Origin: Aplidium turbinatum
Taxonomy: Eukaryota > Chordata > Ascidiacea > Aplousobranchia > Polyclinidae
Reading direction: 5' to 3'
Assembly: GCA_918807975.1 (NCBI GenBank)
Contig: OU964932.1
Coordinates: 4,030,001 to 4,094,000 of the forward strand
Length of the DNA: 64,000 nucleotides
Both the position numbers and the translations under genes were made by a program. Positions 59,601 through 64,000 of the stretch are shown here, piece by piece (positions within the stretch are counted from its first letter, which is position 1; each line of letters opens with the position of its first letter). A model generated the notes under the pieces. That model made no database searches. It was given only the letters and a program-made list of their open reading frames with translations, and had not been told where the DNA came from.

Positions 59601-62600
59601 AAATGTTTTCCTTCAAATATTGACATCATTCAATGAAGACGTCCTGGAATAGTCTATTACTCCATGCCGTATAATTTCAATGTAACTCCAATGTAAAAAC
59701 AACAAACACTTGCATCGGTAATGTGCCTTAACTGAAAATATTAAAAAAACGGCTATGAAGGTTTGATGTTGAATGGTCTATAAATTCATAGATTTGAAAG
59801 CCATGTAAAGGTAACTATCAAACTTCGCTAGTGTAAATATAAACATGCAACTCAACCTTTAGCTAAAATTATAGAAGAATCGCTTCCAAACACAAGCTGT
59901 ACATTAGTGTCATAAAACTTCAAACCAAACTTTAACCGCGTTCTGTGAAATTTTGAAGCTAGTTTTGTTTTCATAAATTGTTAACAGGAATAAAACAAAT
60001 GAATAGTTTTTATCAAATAGAGTTTAGAAAAAAGTATTCAATGGACGACTACAACTGGAGTTATTATGAGATCCAAAATGTCTGAACTAAAAGTTTCAGG
60101 CATCTTAAGATTCTAAGGCCACCAGAGCACCCAACAAGCTGTGGCACAGTTATCAATCTTAGCTCCTTTCAAAAGTCTAATAATATTTTCAATAGAGAAA
60201 CATATGTAATATGTGTTGTATATACAGTATGTTAAATGTAAAAAGATTAAAATGGGTTGTTCATGCGCAATTTACCATTTAAATCCGTTCCGTTCCACAT
60301 TAGAAATCTTATTTCACACTAAAAGTATCTTTCTGAGTACAGTATGCTGTAACGCTGTGTGTCCAAGGCAGAACACCACAAGTCAACTTAGCCTGGCAAG
60401 TGATAATGCCAACTTATCGTAATCAATTAATATAATCAGTGATTTATCATCCTCACAGGAGTCAACATGGAGTGGCATTGAGTCAATGCAAAAGCGATTG
60501 ATTTCAAATCAAGGTGATACGATGTATTTCGAATGACACGGCCATCTTCAACTATAAGGGGCGATCAAATTACAAAAAGATTTAAGAAACGTTCTGAAAA
60601 AAATACCATGAGCCACAACAAACAAGAGAAAGGGTAGGATTTCGCTTAGACGATTTTCTGACTACTTTCACTCAGAAGTGCTTTTTTACCTCCATCTCAC
60701 ATGATATTGTGTAAGCTGAAGTTATCTTAAGCAGTATGTATCATTCACTGTCTGTAACAGCAATCCTTTCTAGTGGGGTATTGCAGGGAAAGTATTCCAT
60801 CAAACTGATTAATTGATTGCCCTCAATTAGTCTTCCCATTAGCAGTAGCACCAAAGTGGCAGCGCAGTCTAGACAACCTACTGCACTGGTGAAACAAAAA
60901 TGCTATTTTTCATCAAACGCGTAGGTGCTAGTTCATGAAAGTGAAAGTAATGATATGTCACACTCGATTCGCACAATAATATTTAAATTAACGCAGACAT
61001 GTCACTCAAAAAGATAACATTAGCTACTTGCATGCAAATGAATACAACACTAGGAAAGGTAACTTAGCGTCATAAAATAAAGGAATGTTGGTGCGACTGG
61101 TCTGCAACCAGCTTGCTATCCGCCTTGTCAGCCGGTATTTTTACGAAAAGAATGACCACTTTTTTGCCTTAATTTGTCATTAACTGAGCAATCAAAGAGT
61201 CTTCGTCTGTATTCAAACAAGCACATGTTTAGCAGTAGCTGGCAGGGATCCGTAGCAACGGTTTGGTGCCAAAAAACAAAACTTCATCATCTATGCATTC
61301 AATTGGATATGTCATTCACATGACCATGAACTGGGCCTCTCGCTCGCTGATTAAAATCGCTTAGGGAGATTGGGACCTTTATGTCCAGCTGCTTTTCTCA
61401 ACCAAGCGTCATGCAACATCACACTAACGTTCTTATGCCCACCACAGAGAATCATTATGCCTCATAAGGAAGCGTTGAATAATTAATAAACAATGAGAGC
61501 CCGGTATGGCAGTCTTGCTTTTTCAGTTTATTGATTTTCCAACACGTCACACGAAGATATCCAGTGCTTGTGCGTCATATCTGCATTAAAATTATTCAGC
61601 GTTCTTATGGCCACGTTTCGATGGGCCATGTTTGCACTGGAACAAATAATCCTGGTATGAAATCCAGACAAAAATCATTCGATTTGATCCAAAACACGCC
61701 ACACACTGAGCTACAAACATCATCAGGTTTACAGCAACTTCAAACTTTGAAACAGTCGAGGGTTTTCTCATGGGGGCGCGGAAACATATTGATTGTCAAT
61801 TTGATCGAAGGCAGTAGTGTTACGAAAAAGTGGTAAAACGTACAAAAACAGCTAGGAATGACTTCAACGTGAAAGAGTCCTTTGCAAAAATCCACCACGA
61901 ACACCAAGTGAAACGTCTGCAGACGTTAAATCAATATAAAAAAATTGACTGTTTTGCTTTCTGGGGCACTCTACAAACTCTGCATACTAGTACAATGTGT
62001 GATCAAAGGCTCAACCACCTGATACGAAAAAGTTTATATTTGTCTAATCCAGTGGATATAGCGCTCACTTCGGAAGGGATGAATAGATGTGGGTTTAATA
62101 CCCAGTTGCATTGCATGAAAAATCTTTAATATGGCACTGAATATTCTTTTTAGAATTTAAACTTTGATGGAAAGATTTTAAATCTTATGTAATCAAGTGC
62201 GCTTCTCCATAAATTAATCATAAGTATTTTACAGCGTAGAGAGAAAGATGTGTTCACATCAGACACAGTGTCATATAAGAACACATTAGAATCAAGCGCT
62301 GTTTGAAAAGTTAAGCACTATAAAAGTTTCAGTCATCGTTTAGAGAAGATAATAAAATTTTGTTTGAACACGCGTTAAAAGAGCCACTTAAGATAGGTGT
62401 ACAAAATTTGAACTGAACAATGACTACCGTCACCCTTACATTCTAACACTATCGTTGGCCACATTGGTTGTAATATTGCACAAGTTTTGTGCTCCACATC
62501 TTTAGACTGTGTGTCATGACTTTTTTTTTTTCTGTTACAGCATAAACACTTACCTGAAACATATCAGTGTCGGAATCGTGAACATAAGGAACAACAACAA

Positions 62601-63247
62601 CACGACGGGGCAATGTGTAAGACACGCTGTGGTGTTCCTTGCTGCTGAATGCCTGAAGACAAGATGACGGTTACTTGGATGTTGGATACAGTATTCACAT
62701 AATCGTAATTCGATGCCTCCCAACAGCCTTGTAAATGCACATATAATACTGATGATGCAAATCCAGTTTAACTTCACATAAAATATCCAACCATGATACT
62801 ACACAAGTCAACACCTTCCACTTTCCTTAAACATGCATATGTGAAAGCAAATTGTGTTTAAACGTTTACGAAAGTACCTAGAGTAAGTAGGATGTGAACC
62901 TCATTAGCATACTACCCAGGCAGGCACACATAAAATGAGTAGGTAACCTTGGAGTGACAATGGTTGTTTGCTTACTTCAGCAAATACAACACTCATTACT
63001 CAGCGAAACACAAATAAATAGTCCACAATGTCTTTCTGTTTTACCCATACTGTCATATTGAACATGTATTATACATTTAGTTTTGCAACATGAGCATTGA
63101 GCAATGCTATTTACTTCAGAGTGTGATGCGCTGGGCAAGAATTGATGTTGGTCTGATGGTTTCACTCCACTCGCTTTCTTCTTTTTTCGTAACGTAAAAC
63201 AACTTCTTCTCCTTCCTTTGTCCCCACCAGGAAGTTGACCATTCGTC
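44676..63247 (-). CDS. PELI: Pellino E3 ubiquitin-protein ligase, nine exons (5' incomplete)
   Basis: Minus-strand exons: 63115-63247, 62554-62652, 52438-52550, 47618-47711, 47037-47234, 46424-46522, 45850-46065, 45129-45244, 44676-44802. All junctions are GT-AG with matching phases. Landmarks against vertebrate PELI1: GGDKGRRRSCFTLRKKKKAS; HDSDTDMFQ joined to IGRSTEEPIDFVVMD and STISR/FACRIVCDRNPP (FHA-type phosphothreonine-binding domain); FDGLTTNGVLLMQPKNGF; GTLIDLCGATLLWR; GRPQCPVGLTTLAFP; the RING-like CGHVHG, CPLCRS, PCGHVCSHKT and ACPFC; and the end GYKKLIWQQPID then stop. Pellino binds phosphorylated IRAK and ubiquitinates it in Toll/IL-1 signalling. The first coding exon(s), about 25-30 residues, lie past 64000 or unseen in 63248-64000. 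The 10-kb intron 52551-62553 holds a mariner-type element. Confidence 0.95.
47712..48326. other. Pellino intron, no feature seen
   Basis: AT-rich intronic sequence up to the palindromic repeat copy at 48327. Confidence 0.4.
48327..48413. repeat. palindromic repeat copy
   Basis: CCAAACAGCAATATGAGGAT, CATATTGATTCAATATCTGC, AGACGTTAAATCAATGCAAA and GATGGACTTTGCTGTCTGGG. Near-complete copy in a Pellino intron. Confidence 0.8.
48733..49146 (-). pseudogene. unidentified exon-like fragment split by a SINE
   Basis: On the minus strand a good acceptor (pyrimidine-rich stretch then ACCTCAG at 49147) precedes an open frame: IHDVTELHWKATREQPVFGF, IIYDARTFHSVRWLEDGTVI, then DEDKRDHD and a stop at 48733. 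The frame is continuous only if the SINE 48770-49023 and one copy of its 13-bp duplication are removed (49 codons including the stop). I do not recognise the domain. It may be a dead exon of a gene or transposon lying within the Pellino intron, or chance. Confidence 0.3.
48770..49023 (+). repeat. tRNA-derived SINE with 13-bp target duplication
   Basis: Flanked by perfect repeats ATCAATGACTGTA (48757-48769 and 49024-49036). A-box-like CAGCTCAGTGGCCGAGTGGT and B-box-like GATCGATTCCAGG are present. The body contains CTAAAAGACCTTAGCTGTTG, and the tail AATAAATAAAACC is followed by an ATT repeat. It is transcribed by Pol III in principle and moved by a LINE. Intact duplication implies a fairly recent insertion. 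Confidence 0.9.
49185..49530 (-). repeat. LINE 3' fragment
   Basis: On the minus strand: MWSHRRLLRICWIKRKTNEF, YLRKLRYFGQIARSNSLENL and IKQITGMKSIPKAVVKTKVR then a stop, followed by a GTCGTCGTC tail near 49190. This is the C-terminal segment of an RTE-like LINE, a different family from 20043-21172. Confidence 0.75.
50293..50380 (+). repeat. dispersed repeat end with CTGATGAG...GAAAAC motif
   Basis: CTGATGAGGGCTTAAGTTAA then GCCGAAAACG, followed by AAACTATTTGTAAATATGTA. The same segment occurs at 8619-8700. GGCTTAAGTTAAGCC is a small hairpin and the pairing survives in the other copy with one G-U. Confidence 0.5.
50539..51007 (-). pseudogene. hAT (ZBED-like) transposase fragment
   Basis: Minus-strand pieces LLNVTQHVSTRWNLYLHQEA (the hAT TRWNS-type motif) and LKLIEQLTKSMSGQLGTGEI, YPTLSARAPTIGLQKAE. 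The order and spacing follow the mid-region of ZBED/Ac-like hAT transposases. A stop and frame change separate the two pieces. No element ends are found. Confidence 0.75.
51440..51562. repeat. CGAAACGAAACGT simple repeat
   Basis: Irregular repeats of CGAAACGAAACGTAATT and TCGTTTCG. The pattern resumes after the LINE fragment, at about 51933-51995, so the LINE probably inserted into this array. Confidence 0.75.
51563..51932 (+). repeat. LINE 3' end, copy A
   Basis: Open frame: LDMLEMRETIDQLARANGVR, WYGHVIRREEGSFLRKA, KRKRGRPRRTWKQQVKDEFK and GIKTIAARKQSAT, then a tail GGATTATGATGATGATGATG. It is the C-terminal end of a LINE ORF with a GAT repeat tail. Copy B at 58241-58694 differs by about one residue in 95, so both are recent. 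Confidence 0.85.
52368..52425. repeat. palindromic repeat, right half, 12 bp from a Pellino exon
   Basis: GCACGTCTGCAGACGTTGAC, TCAATGTAAAAATGATGGAT and TTTGCTGTCCGGG. It ends just downstream of the donor site of the FHA-domain exon (52438). Confidence 0.75.
52816..53294. mobile_element. foldback-like element of CGAACGACAGTTTAT repeats, 9-bp target duplication
   Basis: Direct repeats ACATTGTGG (52807-52815 and 53295-53303) flank it. The left side is about ten tandem copies of ACAGTTTATCGA(A)ACG. The right side has a similar number in inverted orientation (TTCGATAAACTGTCG). The core 52976-53070 is CCTAACCCTAACC-type, like telomeric repeat. The architecture equals that of 4676-4927 though the repeat word differs. 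It lies in the 10-kb Pellino intron region, next to an exon. The exact tips are less certain than for the other family. Confidence 0.8.
53640..53810 (-). repeat. tRNA-derived SINE-like sequence
   Basis: On the minus strand GTGGCCGACTAGTGAGAGCT (A-box-like) and GTGCGCCGGTTCGACACGG (B box) are about 35 bp apart. The downstream body has no known landmark. It could be an old SINE or a tRNA relic. Confidence 0.45.
53811..55463. other. Pellino intron, no gene seen
   Basis: Intronic sequence. A core-only palindromic relic lies at about 54734-54772 (TTAGATTCAATGCCTG to GAAGTTGAATCTACG). Short ORFs show no domain. Confidence 0.4.
55464..55551. repeat. palindromic repeat copy, diverged
   Basis: CCTAGCCAAAAATTAGTCAC, CACATTGATTTGACGTTTGC, AGGCGTTAAATTAGTGCAAA and GATCACTAATTTTCTTATTT. 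The full length is kept with point changes. Confidence 0.65.
56653..56739. repeat. palindromic repeat copy, diverged
   Basis: ACAGTAAATCAGCCATCAGC, TTTTTTACATTGATTCAATG, TCTGTAGAATCTACA and GTGATTAGCTGTCTGGGAT. The right inner half is shortened. Confidence 0.65.
57427..58112 (+). pseudogene. Tc1/mariner-type transposase, degenerate
   Basis: Readable parts: DPIQKLAKEANVAYGIMFTV (helix-turn-helix region), LPNLVFSNEKKFDVQHHFNS, QGVASVMVWATVNESGRSLL, IFVDQGVKLNQENYRNDI, NWPFQQDSATSHGAKKTQ and WRPSSPDLNPLNFGIWSYQE. The first catalytic Asp (usually in SDE or TDE) is Asn here (SNEKKF). The second (QQDS) and third (SPDLN) are kept, about 33 residues apart. A stop at 57698 stands where Trp is usual (NDHV-x-SRD), and frame changes follow around 57960. 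The family is about 340 residues. This copy is inactive. Confidence 0.85.
58241..58694 (-). repeat. LINE 3' end, copy B, inserted in the mariner-type element
   Basis: On the minus strand: MRESELAILRRTERSMVRAM, CGVKTRREKRTEELLDMLEM and onward as in copy A (51563-51932), ending ARKQSATPVPH. The 3' tail is GGATTATGATGAGATGA. It is 5'-truncated and has an open frame. Confidence 0.85.
59319..61911. other. Pellino intron, no gene seen
   Basis: No exon or element ends found. A weak palindromic relic at about 60470-60510 (CATTGAGTCAATGCAAAAGC) is the only repeat I can name. Confidence 0.4.
61912..61966. repeat. palindromic repeat, right half
   Basis: AAACGTCTGCAGACGTTAAA, TCAATATAAAAAAATTGACT and GTTTTGCTTTCTGGGG. 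Confidence 0.7.
62040..62125 (+). repeat. tRNA-like relic
   Basis: CCAGTGGATATAGCGCTCAC (A-box-like) and GTGGGTTTAATACCCAG (B-box-like) about 35 bp apart. Too degenerate to be a tRNA gene; perhaps a SINE head. Confidence 0.3.
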
Positions 63248-64000
63248 CTACAGAGCAAACAAAAGTACAGTAATTGAGCTGAATAGGGTTTACACCACAC
63301 ACAGTCATAAAACTGCAAAGTAATAATGTGTACTTGTAAATACCGGACTGCCTGTTCTCATGGGCCATTCTTTGCAGCAAACAATGTCAACGTGGTCACA
63401 TAGAGATAAAATGGACTGCAACATCAACCCAGGTTTGTTTGTACAATTTCAAAAGAAAGTAGTTGCTTGATTATATTGTAAGGTTCTTGATTACATTTTA
63501 AAACTTATAGAAAGTAATTAAGCTTAACATATAATCAATTTACAAAGCAAGACACTAAGTTAAACACTGCGCTGCTTGCAAATAGACTGGAAATTACCAA
63601 TCCCAGGAGAAGAGTTTTGTCTAAATGATCCTGGGATTCTTTGAAACGTACAAACAGTTGTAGTACTATATGACAAGTCAGCAAAAAAAAAGTTTTTTGA
63701 TGTTTTGACAGAAAAAGTTTTTTTTTAATGCACCATAAAGTTTCTTTCAAGGAATTTCAAATCCAAGTAATTTGTTTTGTCATGTGTTTGAACTGCAATA
63801 GATCACAATCTCAGCATGGGTATTGCAATATTCAAAGTGTGTGTATTGAACAATAATGTTTGATGATTTTGTAATTATTAAGAACACAAAAATATTTCAA
63901 AAACTCTTTTCGTTTGCTTTCTGTTTTGAATTAAGATTTTTACATTCAAAGGAAAGAATTAAGTTTTATTTGAAATGGCTTTCCGTAGAGCATAATGTAG
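63248..64000. other. Pellino 5' intron, no first exon found
   Basis: The region upstream of the 63115-63247 exon. I looked on the minus strand for the conserved Pellino start (KYGELIVLG-like) and did not find it, so the first coding exon is probably beyond the window. Confidence 0.45.

Noticed and set aside
1-64000. Frequent TAGGCTAC / TAGCCTAC words as a regulatory motif
   Set aside because: They occur throughout introns, intergenic DNA and transposons alike, so they look like a background property of this genome.

Overview
This is a window of animal nuclear DNA: AT-rich, with short exons split by GT-AG introns and a large share of transposon-derived sequence. Three host genes can be read, all on the minus strand. 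(1) A ZUP1/ZUFSP-type deubiquitinase gene, N-terminal part only (exons between 8127 and 17752); its peptidase exons lie off the left edge. (2) A complete 10-exon gene for a secreted protein with a Ly6/uPAR three-finger domain, CCP/sushi sequence and a C-terminal von Willebrand A domain (25834-34909, 426 codons in one continuous frame). (3) A Pellino E3 ubiquitin ligase gene (44676-63247), complete at its C-terminus and missing only the first coding exon(s). The gene families and the Ly6-CCP-VWA mix suit an invertebrate deuterostome, perhaps a tunicate, but I cannot fix the species.

Layout. 1-8126: ZUP1 intron filled by a decayed piggyBac element (520-7941), itself invaded by a 3.1-kb foldback (1207-4287) and a 252-bp element with 9-bp target duplications (4676-4927). 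8127-17752: ZUP1 exons; one intron holds an old hAT (8387-14085) that contains a 3.6-kb double palindrome (9654-13269) and a 160-bp element (13821-13980). The next intron holds a TA-flanked element (15372-16618). 17753-25833: hAT inside hAT (17903-19885 / 18324-19306), a LINE reverse transcriptase (20043-21170), a tRNA-derived SINE, a minisatellite, and two more hATs (22673-24910, 24994-25514). 25834-34909: the Ly6-CCP-VWA gene, with nested hATs in one intron and a perfect 85-bp-arm hairpin in the same intron. 34910-44675: intergenic, dominated by a nested hAT pair (39335-42537 / 39745-40870). 44676-64000: Pellino, with large introns that hold a mariner-type element (56840-59316), LINE 3' ends, a SINE with 13-bp target duplications, and many copies of a palindromic repeat of about 90 bp.

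Many insertions can be delimited exactly by direct repeats: 8 bp for eight hAT insertions, 9 bp for four foldback-like elements, 13 bp for a SINE, TA for three others. This gives a readable order of insertion. The most unusual part is the group of elements with 9-bp duplications, inverted arrays of short subterminal repeats, and in three of four copies a core resembling telomeric TTAGGG. I found no system with an obvious new biochemical function; the novelty candidates are these elements, the palindromic repeat swarm, and the Ly6-CCP-VWA gene.
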